Made by a program: the position numbers and the translations under genes. Positions 1-12,486 of a stretch of DNA of 64,000 nt are shown in pieces. Each line of letters opens with the position of its first letter. The stretch's first letter is position 1. Origin of the DNA: Rhynchopus euleeides (Eukaryota; Euglenozoa; Diplonemea; Diplonemida; Diplonemidae); assembly GCA_963210315.1 (NCBI GenBank), contig OY723266.1:1054001-1118000 (forward strand), read 5' to 3'. A model generated the notes under the pieces. That model had not been told where the DNA came from, ran no database searches, and was given only the letters and a program-made list of their open reading frames with translations.

Positions 1-2170
1 CGCTCAGGTCGCGGGCGAGGAGGTGCAGCGGCCTCAGCACACCCCATCCCGCCTCGAAGTTGACCTCGAGGCGGCCCGTCTCCTCGTTCAACCGCCTGGG
101 CTTGAGGTCGTTGAGGAACCTCAAGTACAGGCTGCCAATGAAATGGCAGGCTGCACAGTAGGCGGCGACGGTGGGGGTCCCCAGAAGAGTGAGGATCTCT
201 GTCGCAGTCGGGGTGAACCGCTCCTCTCTCACCATCTCCAGGATGGAGGCGGAGAACTTGAGGAGGCGGGAGCACTGCTGAGGACGGGCATGCCACTTCG
301 ACCCCCGCTCACGGGCAAACCCCAGGCCCCGGGGGTAGCGCATGTCAAGTGCTTTCCCAAGCTCAGCATCCACGAAAATGACCCCGGCGGTTGACCGGCC
401 GTTTGTCGGGTCGAGGACTGCAAGTACGCTGGCAACGTTGGCTGCCGGGTCGACCCGATGAGACATCATCAAGGCCTTCCCCGCCGTCTGCACTGCGTAC
501 TTCAGTGCGCCTCCAACCTTATGGTGCATGCACCGTAGGTGGACGATGGCGCCCCCCGCGTCCCTGGTCGCCTTCGCCTCCGTGCTAGCATGGTCGCTCA
601 GGGTGGCGTTGCTAATACGGAGCTTGTGGGCGGAGACTATGCGGCGGACCGCCTGCAGGTTGGAGGTCTTCCCTGCAGCCTTCCCGTTCTTCAGGGGGAG
701 GGCGGAGGCGCAGGCCCCGCGTACGCGATTCTCGTCTGCAGCGACGTGGGCGGTGACAACGTGCAGCGAGACACTACTCCGGCCCAAGGAGGAGGTGGCA
801 TCGTGGGCGAGGGAGAGGGTGGCCTTCTGCCGGTCTTTGCCTAGGCCCCCTCCGCCGGTCTGCGTCCTCGCGACATCCTCCAAGAAGACGGCGAAGGAAG
901 CCGCTCCGCTCGGGATCTCGAATTCGCGGAGCGTCCAGCGAGAGGGGATCGGCATCTCCACCCCATCGCTCAGGAGCTTGATGATGTCGCGCAGCACCCT
1001 GCGCGACGACTCCTGACCGATGCCAGCCATCCGCAACTCCAACAGCGCCCGCAGCACCTTCATGGGGTAGGGCTCGGTGCAGGACTTCCGGCCCGTCACC
1101 CCACGAAGAACAATGTCCCCCTTGCGCCCGAGAACCTCGTGCGCAGCAGCCAACTCCTCCGTCAGCTGCGCAATGCGGTCCTTCGCCCTCAGCAAGGCCT
1201 TCTGCAAAGCCTTGACCTGCAAGACCCGCTCGGGGAGGGTCTTGGAGGGGCGCCCCACGGGGGCCGGCGGAGGCGTGCCCTGTCCGACGAAGTGGAGGCT
1301 GCACGGCCGTCCCGGCACTGCATTTCCGATGCAGTACTTCTTCTTCATCCCCCGGGTATCACTACCCTTCTCGTGAGGATGCAGAGCAGAAGACATGCAG
1401 TCGGCGTTCTCCTTCACCAGGGAGAAGAGGGCGGTGTCCGACACCTTCGCACCTGCGGGCAAGAGGGAGCGCAGGAGAGTCAGGTACTCGGCGCTGCTGA
1501 TGCAGCACCACCCCTCACCAGCAGCCACAGCGTCACGCAACGCGTCCATCGCAGTCGCAACGGGGGAGTCGGTGTTGGCGTGGGAGGCGGAGTCAACGGG
1601 GCAGGCGGAGTCGGCGAGGTCGGCGAGGTCATCGAGGCTGGCGAGGTCGGCAGGGTCACTGCACACAGAAGAACCAATGTCGACATCGTCGGCGGGACTC
1701 GTCGGAGACGTCGGTGGGAGCGCGGCAGGCAGAGGTTTCGGCGGCACGGGAGTCGGTGACGGAGGCGCCTCAGGCTCATCAGGCTCGTCGTTGCCAGCAG
1801 CAGCAGGACCCCGCGTGACCGCCGAGATCACGCTCTGCGAGACGGGATCCGCATCCTCGGGGTGGGGGAGGAGCGCCGCCTGATCAGCGAGATCATCGGG
1901 CTCACCCAGAGGAGCGATCAGGACATCGTCGGGGAAGCAGCGGCCCGGGGACGAAGCAGTCAACTGCCGGATTGCCTCTTCGGAGGAGAGGGGATTGGGC
2001 CGACGGATATCTGCCAAGCAATACATCTTCTGCACGCCGTTTGAGGTCCGGCTCGTTACGGGTTTCGGCCATCCTGCGTTGCGGAGAAGCGCACCCGCGA
2101 CCTTCCCCGTAGTCTCGTCTGGGATACCCTGCAGCTTGCACGCTTCCGCGAAGGTAACCAAGCCGGACAT
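1..2170 (-). CDS. E1 transposase-like gene, copy b (partial, runs off the window)
   Basis: This is the reverse complement of the first exon of the E1 gene seen whole at 5251-11164. It starts with the same ATG (complement of 2168-2170) and covers about the first 723 codons before the window edge. It holds the N-terminal helix-turn-helix-like segment, the coiled coil and most of the RNase H-like region. The encoded segments I compared are identical to the other two copies, so the duplication is very recent or the assembly has duplicated one locus. The gene is divergent from copy a and shares its satellite-filled upstream region. The intron and OTU domain, if present, lie outside the window. Confidence 0.75.
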   Translation of the reverse strand, partial: MSGLVTFAEACKLQGIPDETTGKVAGALLRNAGWPKPVTSRTSNGVQKMYCLADIRRPNPLSSEEAIRQLTASSPGRCFPDDVLIAPLGEPDDLADQAALLPHPEDADPVSQSVISAVTRGPAAAGNDEPDEPEAPPSPTPVPPKPLPAALPPTSPTSPADDVDIGSSVCSDPADLASLDDLADLADSACPVDSASHANTDSPVATAMDALRDAVAAGEGWCCISSAEYLTLLRSLLPAGAKVSDTALFSLVKENADCMSSALHPHEKGSDTRGMKKKYCIGNAVPGRPCSLHFVGQGTPPPAPVGRPSKTLPERVLQVKALQKALLRAKDRIAQLTEELAAAHEVLGRKGDIVLRGVTGRKSCTEPYPMKVLRALLELRMAGIGQESSRRVLRDIIKLLSDGVEMPIPSRWTLREFEIPSGAASFAVFLEDVARTQTGGGGLGKDRQKATLSLAHDATSSLGRSSVSLHVVTAHVAADENRVRGACASALPLKNGKAAGKTSNLQAVRRIVSAHKLRISNATLSDHASTEAKATRDAGGAIVHLRCMHHKVGGALKYAVQTAGKALMMSHRVDPAANVASVLAVLDPTNGRSTAGVIFVDAELGKALDMRYPRGLGFARERGSKWHARPQQCSRLLKFSASILEMVREERFTPTATEILTLLGTPTVAAYCAACHFIGSLYLRFLNDLKPRRLNEETGRLEVNFEAGWGVLRPLHLLARDLS

Positions 2171-2343
2171 TATCAGAAGCTGTGGAACGTGCCAGTGCCT
2201 GCAGTGGGTTAGTGCTGTGTGAGCAACGTAGGTGCAGCAAAGTTAAAGTTAAGCAGTCTGCTGAGGGGTCCGCACACAACATCTGGGAGGCACGCAGAGT
2301 GACCGAGAGTGGAGGGGGCAAGGGGAGACACCGTTCTGTTTCG

Positions 2344-3678
2344 GTTACAATCGGTTACATGCCAAGAACAATCGGTTACAATCGGTTACATGCCAAGAAC
2401 GATCGGTTACAATCGGTTACATGCCAAGAACAATCGGTTACAATCGGTTACAATCGGTTACATGACGAGGGCAATCGGTTACAATCGGTTACATGCCAAG
2501 AACAATCAGTTACAATCGGTTACATGCCAAGAACGATCGGTTACAATCGGTTACATGACGAGAACAATCGGTTACAATCGGTTACATGCCGAGAACAATC
2601 GGTTACAATCGGTTACATGCCAAGAACGATCGGTTACAATCGGTTACATGACGAGAACAATCGGTTACAATCGGTTACATGCCGAGAACAATCGGTTACA
2701 ATCGGTTACATGCCAAGAACGATCGGTTACAATCGGTTACATGCCGAGAACAATCGGTTACAATCGGTTACATGCCGAGAACAATCGGTTACAATCGGTT
2801 ACAGGCCAAGAACAATCGGTTACAATCGGTTACATGCCGAGAACAATCGGTTACAGGCCAAGAACAATCGGTTACAATCGGTTACATGCCAAGAACGATC
2901 GGTTACAATCGGTTACATGACGAGGACAATCGGTTACAATCGGTTACATGCCGAGAACAATCGGTTACAGGCCAAGAACAATCGGTTACAATCGGTTACA
3001 TGCCAAGAACGATCGGTTACAATCGGTTACATGCCAAGAACAATCAGTTACAATCGGTTACATGACGAGAACAATCGGTTACAATCGGTTACATGCCAAG
3101 AACGATCGGTTACAATCGGTTACATGCCAAGAACAATCAGTTACAATCGGTTACATGCCAAGAACGATCGGTTACAATCGGTTACATGCCGAGAACAATC
3201 GGTTACAATCGGTTACATGCCAAGAACGATCGGTTACAATCGGTTACATGACGAGGACAATCGGTTACAATCGGTTACATGCCAAGAACGATCGGTTACA
3301 ATCGGTTACATGCCGAGAACAATCGGTTACAATCGGTTACATGCCAAGAACGATCGGTTACAATCGGTTACATGACGAGGACAATCGGTTACAATCGGTG
3401 ACATGCCGAGAACAATCGGTTACAATCGGTTACATGCCGAGAACAATCAGTTACAATCGGTTACATGCCAAGAACGATCGGTTACAATCGGTTACATGAC
3501 GAGGACAATCGGTTACAATCGGTTACATGCCGAGAACAATCGGTTACAATCGGTTACATGACGAGGGCAATCGGTTACAATCGGTTACATGCCGAGAACA
3601 ATCGGTTACAATCGGTTACAGGCCAAGAACAATCGGTTACAATCGGTTACATGCCGAGAACAATCAGTTACAATCGGT
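2344..3678 (+). repeat. 31-bp satellite of E1, copy b
   Basis: About 43 tandem units of roughly 31 bp. Each has two CGGTTACA words 10 bp apart followed by a variable linker (TGCCAAGAACGAT, TGCCGAGAACAAT, TGACGAGAACAAT, GGCCAAGAACAAT). Some units carry one word (about 21 bp) or three. This strand is almost free of stop codons, so long meaningless reading frames arise; they are not annotated as proteins. Confidence 0.95.
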
Positions 3679-5079
3679 TCTTGGCATGTAACCGATTGTA
3701 ACCGATTGTTCTTGGCCTGTAACCGATTGTTCTCGGCATGTAACCGATTGTAACCGATTGTTCTTGGCCTGTAACCGATTGTAACCGATTGTTCTCGGCA
3801 TGTAACCGATTGTAACCGATTGTTCTCGGCATGTAACCGATTGTAACCGATTGTTCTCGTCATGTAACCGATTGTAACCGATCGTTCTTGGCATGTAACC
3901 GATTGTAACCGATTGTTCTCGTCATGTAACCGATTGTAACCGATCGTTCTTGGCATGTAACCGATTGTAACTGATTGTTCTTGGCATGTAACCGATTGTA
4001 ACCGATTGTTCTCGGCATGTAACCGATTGTAACCGATTGTCCTCGTCATGTAACCGATTGTAACCGATCGTTCTTGGCATGTAACCGATTGTAACTGATT
4101 GTTCTCGGCATGTAACCGATTGTAACCGATTGTTCTCGGCATGTCACCGATTGTAACCGATTGTCCTCGTCATGTAACCGATTGTAACCGATCGTTCCTG
4201 GCATGTAACCGATTGTAACCGATTGTTCTCGGCATGTAACCGATTGTAACCGATCGTTCTTGGCATGTAACCGATTGTAACTGATTGTTCTTGGCATGTA
4301 ACCGATTGTAACCGATCGTTCTTGGCATGTAACCGATTGTAACCGATTGTTCTCGTCATGTAACCGATTGTAACTGATTGTTCTTGGCATGTAACCGATT
4401 GTAACCGATCGTTCTTGGCATGTAACCGATTGTAACCGATTGTTCTTGGCCTGTAACCGATTGTTCTCGGCATGTAACCGATTGTAACCGATTGTCCTCG
4501 TCATGTAACCGATTGTAACCGATCGTTCTTGGCATGTAACCGATTGTAACCGATTGTTCTTGGCCTGTAACCGATTGTTCTCGGCATGTAACCGATTGTA
4601 ACCGATTGTTCTTGGCCTGTAACCGATTGTAACCGATTGTTCTCGGCATGTAACCGATTGTAACCGATTGTTCTCGGCATGTAACCGATTGTAACCGATC
4701 GTTCTTGGCATGTAACCGATTGTAACCGATTGTTCTCGGCATGTAACCGATTGTAACCGATTGTTCTCGTCATGTAACCGATTGTAACCGATCGTTCTTG
4801 GCATGTAACCGATTGTAACCGATTGTTCTCGGCATGTAACCGATTGTAACCGATTGTTCTCGTCATGTAACCGATTGTAACCGATCGTTCTTGGCATGTA
4901 ACCGATTGTAACTGATTGTTCTTGGCATGTAACCGATTGTAACCGATTGCCCTCGTCATGTAACCGATTGTAACCGATTGTAACCGATTGTTCTTGGCAT
5001 GTAACCGATTGTAACCGATCGTTCTTGGCATGTAACCGATTGTAACCGATTGTTCTTGGCATGTAACCGATTGTAACCG
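3679..5079 (-). repeat. 31-bp satellite of E1, copy a
   Basis: The same satellite as at 2344-3678 but in the opposite orientation (words read TGTAACCG), about 45 units. It ends about 170 bp before the E1 start codon. The 171-bp leader 5080-5250 between array and ATG is the same in all three E1 copies and probably holds the promoter; I see no clear TATA box. Confidence 0.95.
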
Positions 5080-5250
5080 AAACAGAACGGTGTCTCCCCT
5101 TGCCCCCTCCACTCTCGGTCACTCTGCGTGCCTCCCAGATGTTGTGTGCGGACCCCTCAGCAGACTGCTTAACTTTAACTTTGCTGCACCTACGTTGCTC
5201 ACACAGCACTAACCCACTGCAGGCACTGGCACGTTCCACAGCTTCTGATA

Positions 5251-8200
5251 ATGTCCGGCTTGGTTACCTTCGCGGAAGCGTGCAAGCTGCAGGGTATCCC
5301 AGACGAGACTACGGGGAAGGTCGCGGGTGCGCTTCTCCGCAACGCAGGATGGCCGAAACCCGTAACGAGCCGGACCTCAAACGGCGTGCAGAAGATGTAT
5401 TGCTTGGCAGATATCCGTCGGCCCAATCCCCTCTCCTCCGAAGAGGCAATCCGGCAGTTGACTGCTTCGTCCCCGGGCCGCTGCTTCCCCGACGATGTCC
5501 TGATCGCTCCTCTGGGTGAGCCCGATGATCTCGCTGATCAGGCGGCGCTCCTCCCCCACCCCGAGGATGCGGATCCCGTCTCGCAGAGCGTGATCTCGGC
5601 GGTCACGCGGGGTCCTGCTGCTGCTGGCAACGACGAGCCTGATGAGCCTGAGGCGCCTCCGTCACCGACTCCCGTGCCGCCGAAACCTCTGCCTGCCGCG
5701 CTCCCACCGACGTCTCCGACGAGTCCCGCCGACGATGTCGACATTGGTTCTTCTGTGTGCAGTGACCCTGCCGACCTCGCCAGCCTCGATGACCTCGCCG
5801 ACCTCGCCGACTCCGCCTGCCCCGTTGACTCCGCCTCCCACGCCAACACCGACTCCCCCGTTGCGACTGCGATGGACGCGTTGCGTGACGCTGTGGCTGC
5901 TGGTGAGGGGTGGTGCTGCATCAGCAGCGCCGAGTACCTGACTCTCCTGCGCTCCCTCTTGCCCGCAGGTGCGAAGGTGTCGGACACCGCCCTCTTCTCC
6001 CTGGTGAAGGAGAACGCCGACTGCATGTCTTCTGCTCTGCATCCTCACGAGAAGGGTAGTGATACCCGGGGGATGAAGAAGAAGTACTGCATCGGAAATG
6101 CAGTGCCGGGACGGCCGTGCAGCCTCCACTTCGTCGGACAGGGCACGCCTCCGCCGGCCCCCGTGGGGCGCCCCTCCAAGACCCTCCCCGAGCGGGTCTT
6201 GCAGGTCAAGGCTTTGCAGAAGGCCTTGCTGAGGGCGAAGGACCGCATTGCGCAGCTGACGGAGGAGTTGGCTGCTGCGCACGAGGTTCTCGGGCGCAAG
6301 GGGGACATTGTTCTTCGTGGGGTGACGGGCCGGAAGTCCTGCACCGAGCCCTACCCCATGAAGGTGCTGCGGGCGCTGTTGGAGTTGCGGATGGCTGGCA
6401 TCGGTCAGGAGTCGTCGCGCAGGGTGCTGCGCGACATCATCAAGCTCCTGAGCGATGGGGTGGAGATGCCGATCCCCTCTCGCTGGACGCTCCGCGAATT
6501 CGAGATCCCGAGCGGAGCGGCTTCCTTCGCCGTCTTCTTGGAGGATGTCGCGAGGACGCAGACCGGCGGAGGGGGCCTAGGCAAAGACCGGCAGAAGGCC
6601 ACCCTCTCCCTCGCCCACGATGCCACCTCCTCCTTGGGCCGGAGTAGTGTCTCGCTGCACGTTGTCACCGCCCACGTCGCTGCAGACGAGAATCGCGTAC
6701 GCGGGGCCTGCGCCTCCGCCCTCCCCCTGAAGAACGGGAAGGCTGCAGGGAAGACCTCCAACCTGCAGGCGGTCCGCCGCATAGTCTCCGCCCACAAGCT
6801 CCGTATTAGCAACGCCACCCTGAGCGACCATGCTAGCACGGAGGCGAAGGCGACCAGGGACGCGGGGGGCGCCATCGTCCACCTACGGTGCATGCACCAT
6901 AAGGTTGGAGGCGCACTGAAGTACGCAGTGCAGACGGCGGGGAAGGCCTTGATGATGTCTCATCGGGTCGACCCGGCAGCCAACGTTGCCAGCGTACTTG
7001 CAGTCCTCGACCCGACAAACGGCCGGTCAACCGCCGGGGTCATTTTCGTGGATGCTGAGCTTGGGAAAGCACTTGACATGCGCTACCCCCGGGGCCTGGG
7101 GTTTGCCCGTGAGCGGGGGTCGAAGTGGCATGCCCGTCCTCAGCAGTGCTCCCGCCTCCTCAAGTTCTCCGCCTCCATCCTGGAGATGGTGAGAGAGGAG
7201 CGGTTCACCCCGACTGCGACAGAGATCCTCACTCTTCTGGGGACCCCCACCGTCGCCGCCTACTGTGCAGCCTGCCATTTCATTGGCAGCCTGTACTTGA
7301 GGTTCCTCAACGACCTCAAGCCCAGGCGGTTGAACGAGGAGACGGGCCGCCTCGAGGTCAACTTCGAGGCGGGATGGGGTGTGCTGAGGCCGCTGCACCT
7401 CCTCGCCCGCGACCTGAGCGCCGACTCCGCCGACAACGACTTCCCTGCCCTGCGGAAGCATTGGGGACAACCCCGCCACGGTGAGGAGGAGGTGGGGCGG
7501 GCTGAGGCGTTGGAGGTGGTGAAGGATCACCACGATGTATTTGCGGAGGTCTGGGTTCCCTGCATCCAGGGGTTTGCGAGCACATTGGCAAGGTTCATCG
7601 GCTACGATGAAGCTGCAATGGCGTCGGCATCACCCGAAGACCTCCCTTCGCTACCCTCCACACAAGACCTCGCAGAGTGTGTGGCTGGGAATGCATCGTT
7701 CTTGGCGCAGAGGGCCCCCAACCTCTCTTCTGCTGCCTTGTCTGGGATTACCCAGAGCAAGGTGAACCGCTTCCTGTTGGGTTATGGCAACTGCAACAAC
7801 GCAAGGTATGCAGGCTCTTCAGCCTCCTTTTTTCTCCCCTCCCTTCGTTCTTTTTTTTTACATCGCAACAACATATGCTGGCAGAGTCAGAACCGATAGA
7901 TTTTTTTTATCTCATTCATTGTCATTCTCTCTTCCTCTCTTCTTCATGACTTTTCCAAGTCACGAAGAAGACTACTTCATTATCACCATTTCCTGTTTTC
8001 AGTGTGATTCGTCGTACAACCATTCCTTTCCATCGCCTTACAGGTACGGCCGTTTGCTGCGCCAGGCGAAGCGGGCGCGGAAGAAGACCCGTGGCGGGAT
8101 GTACACCGAGGCCGCGGCGAACACCGCCACGGGGGCTTCTGCGGCTGCGCTGAAGGCCGTCAGCGGGGTGGCCCACCCTGACCTCGTCCGCCTCTGCGCC

Positions 8201-11164
8201 CTCCACGCCATCCCTGTCACGGCGATGAGCAAGGGAAAGGAGGTGGCGCGGCAGAAGGAGGCGCTGACACGCAGCTTTGCTGAGAAGCTGTGTGGCCCTG
8301 GCTCTGCGGATGCCCGTGTCTGGGTGGAGCGGCTGAAGTCCGTGAAGGAGGCAGTTGGCATCCTTCCGGTTCGTTCGAAACCGCTGTCCAGATTTTTGCG
8401 GAAGGCGGGGCTGAAGCCGTGGGGGTCCGACGCTGTCTCGTCTGCGTCGCACGACGTCCGTGTGCGCTTTGCCCTGACGCAGTGGGGGCGAATCCTCCCC
8501 ATTCTGCGGGAGAAGGGGCAGCAGCTGCAGCCGAGGGAGCGGCTGGGCCGCCTCGACGCCCCCACCCTGTTCGCGTTGTTGGCCAAGGCGGGCCTGAAGG
8601 TGGAGGCTGGGGAGACGAAGCGCGACCTCTCCGCCCTCCTCCTGCGCAACTGGACGGAGCAGTTGAGTGGCCATGTCGAGGCCGTGGAGGAGACCCTTGG
8701 CTTGAAGGCCCGCACCTTCCCCGACACCATCTCGCCCTCCGTGGTAGATACAATCACGGAGCTCTACCGGAGAGTGAAGACTGCACCTGCTGCGTTGAAA
8801 GAGGAGAAGGGACAGGGTGAGGATGGCAAGGGTTGTGAGGATGGTGAGGAGGCTGTGGATGCTGTGGATGCTGTGGAGGAGGAGGAGGAGGAGGAAGAGG
8901 AGGTGGAGGTGGGTGATGAGGCTGATCCTGAGGCAAATGATGTTGGGGCGGCTAGGATCGCTCTCCTGAATGAGCATTGTTTTCCTCTCGGCCTCCACGC
9001 CTCTCCAGGTTGTGGGCGGCAGAAGGATGGTGTGTTGCATGCGTCGGAGTCCACGCACGAGGGGGGTTGGGCTTCCCTCAACTGGTTTTTGGGTGAGTGT
9101 GGCATCCAGTTTCTCACCTTCCGGGAGATGCAGGTTTTGCAACACGAGGTCAATCCAGAGAGCTTTCACTGGACCGGTAAGTTCACGCTGGCAACGATGC
9201 AACGGGCCATCGAACAGCACACAAGTGGACTCCGGAACAATGGCTATCGGCTTCTGCCGGTAAGTAAAAAAAATACCTTTGTTGATGATCCTCAGTCTAT
9301 TTCTTCCCCAGCCCTCTTTTTTTTTAACCGTCAAACTCTGCATTGGATGGTTGCCTTCCCCCTCAAAGACACCGTTGCCACATTGCAGAAGTTGACTCCA
9401 GCCCAACTGCACGCCTATCCGCGCGAAACGCTTTATTGGGTGGTTCACGACACGGACACTGCCAAGCGCGCCATTGCCGCAGGGGATCTGGATCGGGAAA
9501 GCCATGCATATGAAGTTTTTAAACTTGTGCCGAAAGGTGTCCTCCCCACCACCAAGGCACAATTTTTTGGCACCCGACCCAGGCGCACATTCCCTGTGGC
9601 AGTGAAGTCGCGTTCTGTTGTTCGGAGCGGGCCCACAGTCCGGAAGAGAAAACGGTTTGGGGGGACTGAAGTCATTGACCTCTCCCAGGTGCCAGAGACC
9701 CCAAGAGACAAGAAGGGGCGCCTTGGACATGGGAGGTATGATACGGCTCAACTGAGTGACGAGTCATACATTCCAGCAACTTCCCAACGCCACCTCATCC
9801 CAGAGACCCTGCTGTATTTTTCGAAATACCACCATCTCCCCGTCACAGATACTGTGCAGGAAGGTGACGGCTTTTTTCTTTCCCTCCTCCGTTTCAACCG
9901 TTTTTCTGCGTACCAGTCAGTCCGCGCTCTGCGTGAGAGTGCCTTTGGTGACGCAACAAACATGAAACACGACCTGGAGGTGTACCTCATGAAAATACAC
10001 AAGGATACCCTTGCTTCTGTTTTTGAAGAGAAGGGGGAGAAGAACCTGCCCGTACATGAAAGGCACCAGTCTCTCGTTCACTGGCGCAAGAGTATGTGCA
10101 AAGCGGCGGAAGATGAAAAGGTGACCCAACGTGGTGGTTCTTTTGCCCTGCATTTTTTTGTGAATGTGCACCAGATTCGCTTGAGAATTATTACTCAGAA
10201 CAAGGAAGGTAAACCCAGGGTCAGGGAGTTACGGCCTCGCACATGGTGTGAGAAGGCAAAGAACTGGGAAGCAGGAAGTACGGCTTCTCTCCCTACTATC
10301 TTCCTTTACCAGTACCGGCAGGATACCCAAACGAATTTTTACTCCCTCCACCTCCCCACTGAGCGTGACTTTTCCCGTGCTTCAAGTGTTTTTTATAGAA
10401 TTCAGAACATGGGTCCAAACGTGGAAAACGCACAAGAACAAATGGAGCAAGAGGATATGCGGAGGAAGGCGGTCCCCATGGCACTCCCCTGTCCCGGTCC
10501 ACGGAGGCCCCACGTACCTGACAAGGGCATCGACAATCCCGCGTCTCGTCATGATACCCTCACGCAACGTCTTCTCTTGTTTTCCCTGAGCACAGTCAAT
10601 GTGCCTGGTGATGGGAATTGCCTGTTTCATGCTTTTCATGAATGTCTCACAGGCAACCCACGTGGGGGCGCTTCCCTTCGCGAAGAAGCCGTCAATTTTG
10701 TGACTGCAATGGCGGCTTCTCTTTCATGCAGAGAGGTGCAACCGGAAGTGGAGGCGGTGAGAATGTGGGGAAATCTCCCGTACCATCCCTGCCAACCCCT
10801 TGACGACGGTAGTGAGCCATACGTGCTTACCCGTTTAAGAACGAGAAGGTATGCAGAGGATGACGAAATTTCTGTTCTTTCCACAATGAAGAATGTCTTG
10901 ATCACAGTCGTCACGAACATGATTTATCCTGGTAATCATGATGACTTTGCTTCAGGATTTAACAGTTATGTCCCCCTTTCTTACAACTTCACCTCCATTG
11001 ACACCACCCTCCAGGATTTTCCTCCAGACAGACGTGTGACCCTGGCTAACCTGGGTCAGGCTGGGGTTGGGGATCATTTCATGTGGATCAAAGGGACACA
11101 GGCCAACTTGGAAGCCACACATCGCAAGGGTTTGCGTTCTGTTTCAACAAGAGCTGGGACCTGA
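5251..11164 (+). CDS. E1 element protein: RNase H-like transposase region plus C-terminal OTU protease (spliced)
   Basis: Read as join(5251..7805, 8044..11164), 1891 codons plus stop; the frame is kept exactly across the intron. Visible in order: an N-terminal helix-turn-helix-like segment (about residues 1-55); a proline/serine-rich linker; a coiled coil (about 312-348); an RNase H-like block with AHDATSSLGRS (D457), SDHAS (D526) and RCMHH (C547), which recalls the D...D...CxxH layout of hAT- and KDZ-type transposases; a glutamate run (about 1128-1150); a possible papain-fold stretch (about 1190-1300, LHWMVAF); and a convincing OTU cysteine protease (GDGNCLF with D1708 and C1711, HFMW with H1863). 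OTU domains accompany several transposon families. The third catalytic acid is not certain and the superfamily is not settled. The ATG lies 171 bp past the satellite. Confidence 0.75.
7806..8043 (+). other. Intron of the E1 gene (copy a)
   Basis: Donor AAG|GTATGC, pyrimidine-rich body and acceptor CCTTACAG|G; 238 bp. Without splicing, the first frame stops at 7897-7899. Removing the segment joins codon phase 2 to the long downstream frame with no stop. A second GTAAGT...CCCCAG pair (9260-9311, 52 bp) would shift the frame, so it is not called. Confidence 0.8.
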
Positions 11165-11652
11165 CACAGGCCAATCAAGGGGTTGCCCCCCCCCCCCCCA
11201 CTCCTGGTGTAGTGGTAGTGACTACAAAAAGGACTAACATTGCAAGAAGGTGCTGGGAGGCTTGCTTTTCCATTCACTCTCGACGATCAAACCCCCCCCC
11301 CCCCACTTCACTTTTCCATTCACTCTCGACAATCAAGCCCCCACTTCTTGACTGCCCCCCCCCCATGTTACTTTCAACAAACTTTGCCCATCCTTCAATC
11401 TTCCATTCGATCAGTTTGGCTTTTTCCAAAGCCTCGTTTTCCTTTTATTTCAATAGTCCACACCTAAACGGCGTACGCCTTGGCAAGCGTTTGAAAGGAC
11501 AGCCTTGGGATTGCAGCTCACTGGAATCGCTGAAGGAAGCCCCCCGCCCCCCCCCCCCCCGCCCCCACCCCCACCCACTCTCCCTTTCACAAGTCACGAT
11601 ACATTCCCACACCATACTGTTCCATGTGCACTCCATCCAACAGGACCGCAAA
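11165..11652. other. E1 3' flank with poly-C tracts
   Basis: Non-coding, with four runs of 8-13 C and a repeated CCATTCACTCTCGAC motif. It matches 55175-55663 of the complete copy except for small length changes in the C runs. The two copies part company after CAACAGGACCGC. Confidence 0.8.
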
Positions 11653-12331
11653 AAAAAAATTTCTCCCAAAAAAAAATATTTCTGGAAACCAGCTTGGCGA
11701 AAAAAAATATTTTCGCCACGGGATTTTTGGCTGGGGGAAAAAAAGTCCGAGTTCCCTGCCCTGGAGGTCAGATTTCTTTTCAACTATTTCTCAAAGCCCT
11801 GAACTCTGACGCACAGCAGGCCAAGCTGGTCGATACATCGACAGCGAAATTTGTGCCCTCGGTCGGACTTCACGACTGTGTCAAAGGCAGGCACAGGCCT
11901 CCTGGAGGGGGGTGAAGACTATGCTTCGCCAGTTCCGTCGAGAAGTTGCTAACAGTCATGTACACTTTGGTTGTTTATGGTTTACACTTCCCCGCAAGAC
12001 TTGCTCGATGATGTCCTCAAGTATGCGAGGTTATTTGGAGTCCGGCCTCCCAGTTTCCGCTCTGCGGGCTTCATTTGATGACATTCAGGTCATCCAGACG
12101 GACAAAATAATGCAGAGGAAAACCTCGTTCGGGCAATTTGGCAACGGCAAGTACGCGTGTTGGGGCGGAGGTTCCAGAAGGGCGCTCATGACTGACCGAG
12201 CGGGTCGAGGTTTCGGCGCCCGAAGGGCGCCGAAAAAAATTGAGGGGTAAAAAAAAATTCTGGCAAAATCGAGGGTCGAGAAAATTTTTTCGCCACCGGA
12301 AAAACCAGATTTTGGTGTCAGGATACAGCCT

Positions 12332-12445
12332 GCCGTCCACACCCAAAAAACACCCCCAGGGGGTCACGCTGGGGCTGTTATGGCACTTTTTCACCTGTGG
12401 ACGGTTGTGGACGCTTGTGGACAGTTGTGTCCGGTCTACCAGGAC
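12332..12445 (+). repeat. Subterminal word block of E2 (GTGGACGGTT word)
   Basis: Contains CCGTCCACACCCAAAAAAC, then CACCCCCAG, GGCACTTTTTCACCT and three GTGGACnnTT words 10 bp apart. The same order occurs in the E1 left end at 46624-46710 and 46469-46590. The 150-bp satellite follows within about 50 bp, as the satellite follows the word block in E1. Confidence 0.75.
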
Positions 12446-12486
12446 CGACGTCAGGCGCCAGGGGGGACGGCGGTTACGAAGCCTGT

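Larger units (their letters stand above)
1..7420. repeat. Large inverted duplication (head-to-head E1 copies)
   Basis: Position x on the left pairs with about 7421-x on the right. The start codons (2170 and 5251) and the satellite edges (2344 and about 5077) fit this relation. The orientation switch lies at about 3679-3685, inside the 31-bp satellite, with no unique spacer. Unique parts of the two arms look identical. The satellites differ at a few positions, for example one variant unit near 4198. The left arm continues past the window edge. It may be a real foldback duplication or an artefact, such as a palindromic long read or a collapsed satellite. Confidence 0.85.

Noticed and set aside
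2344-5079. CRISPR-like direct repeats
   Set aside because: Units are contiguous with no unique spacers, the words vary in number, and the context is an intron-bearing eukaryotic element.
4046-5239. Long frames of repeated residues over the 31-bp and 51-bp satellites
   Set aside because: They follow from a stop-free repeat unit and occur in several phases; no evidence of translation.
9260-9311. Second intron in the E1 gene (GTAAGT...CCCCAG)
   Set aside because: Removing 52 bp shifts the frame into an early stop. The in-frame alternative to 9388 would delete a plausible HWMVAF motif.
7922-9751. 609-codon frame on the minus strand
   Set aside because: Antisense shadow of the E1 exon 2; composition is typical of GC-rich reverse frames.
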